Assembly: GCA_016801845.1 (NCBI GenBank)
Contig: CM028927.1
Coordinates: 11,310,001-11,374,000, forward strand
Direction: 5' to 3'
Origin: Polydactylus sextarius
Lineage: Eukaryota; Chordata; Actinopteri; Polynemidae
DNA length: 64,000 nucleotides
In this document: in pieces, positions 63,870 through 64,000 of the stretch
How positions within the stretch are numbered: position 1 is the stretch's first letter
How the letters are laid out: each line of letters begins with the position of its first letter
Notes under the pieces: generated by a model
What the model was told of the DNA's origin: nothing
What the model saw: the letters and a program-made list of their open reading frames with translations, nothing else
The model's database searches: none
Translations under genes and position numbers: made by a program

Positions 63870-64000
63870 GTTTTTACCTCGTCTTTGTTGAAGAACGGTC
63901 ATCCACCCACATCCAGGAACATGCAAAAAGTGCTAGAGATTCTGAACATCTTTTCATAGAAATTCCTCTTTTAGAAATTTCCGCTTTAAAATAGGTCAAT
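63870..64000 (+). mobile_element. MITE copy 3, left end missing, cut by the window
   Basis: TTTTTACCTCGTCTTTGTTG and GAACGGTCATCCACCCACAT match copy 2 closely, but the terminal AGGTGACAGAGAAT is absent. The right part lies beyond the window. Confidence 0.75.

Larger units (their letters stand above)
60293..64000 (+). other. csmd3: start of the next csmd3 intron (runs off the window)
   Basis: The intron begins GTACAGAC after the sushi exon and no acceptor for a recognisable CUB2 exon follows before the end. The content is AT-rich single-copy-looking DNA, a CT/GT/GA microsatellite cluster near 63.2 kb and a truncated MITE at the end. Confidence 0.85.

Noticed and set aside
1..64000. Bacterial-type features: operons, CRISPR arrays, terminators, ribosome binding sites
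   Set aside because: The split exons, splice sites and repeat content are those of a vertebrate intron landscape. The apparent arrays are microsatellites without spacers.
1..64000. tRNA, rRNA or tRNA-derived SINE copies
   Set aside because: I saw no convincing A-box/B-box pair or cloverleaf. A tRNAscan and SINE library search would settle it.

Overview
This looks like a piece of a teleost fish genome. It is a 64 kb window through the 5' part of one very large, intron-rich gene on the + strand. Only 534 bases (three exons) look protein-coding. They encode the first CUB domain and the first sushi (CCP) domain of a CUB and Sushi multiple domains protein, best matched to CSMD3. The CSMD3 call rests on a vertebrate protein I remember, not on a search. 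The fish call rests on the repeat types: L2/Rex-like and GATG-tailed LINE ends, Harbinger-like and hAT-like relics, TTAA MITEs and abundant CA/CT microsatellites.

Layout: the window opens in the last 65 bases of an intron. Exon A (66-288) holds the start of CUB1, followed by a 32.2 kb intron. Exon B (32481-32593) completes CUB1, followed by a 27.5 kb intron. Exon C (60095-60292) is a complete sushi domain. The last 3.7 kb is the start of another intron. The exons join in one frame with phases 1/2/1/1 and canonical AG/GT borders. Exons coding for the N-terminal membrane segment lie upstream, and dozens of further CUB and sushi exons must lie downstream.

The introns carry no second gene that I can support. 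They are a museum of decayed mobile elements: a Harbinger-like fragment (11.06-11.48 kb), an inverted mosaic of LINE 3' ends (24.59-25.90 kb), a GATG-type LINE tail (36.15-36.50 kb), an 899-bp foldback element with a 6-bp target duplication (44.29-45.19 kb), a minus-strand LINE 3' end (45.47-46.15 kb), a frameshifted transposase relic with a TTAA MITE inserted in it (48.15-49.51 kb), a composite repeat (50.77-52.06 kb), an inverted-repeat element (55.64-56.16 kb), and two more copies of the MITE family (59.4 and 63.9 kb). Microsatellites and a purine-biased stretch (30.3-31.6 kb) fill part of the rest.

I found no new enzymatic or defence system. The most original observations are structural: the foldback element, with two hairpins in tandem inside a larger one and 21-bp subrepeats; the TTAA element family in three states of decay; and the head-to-head LINE mosaic.
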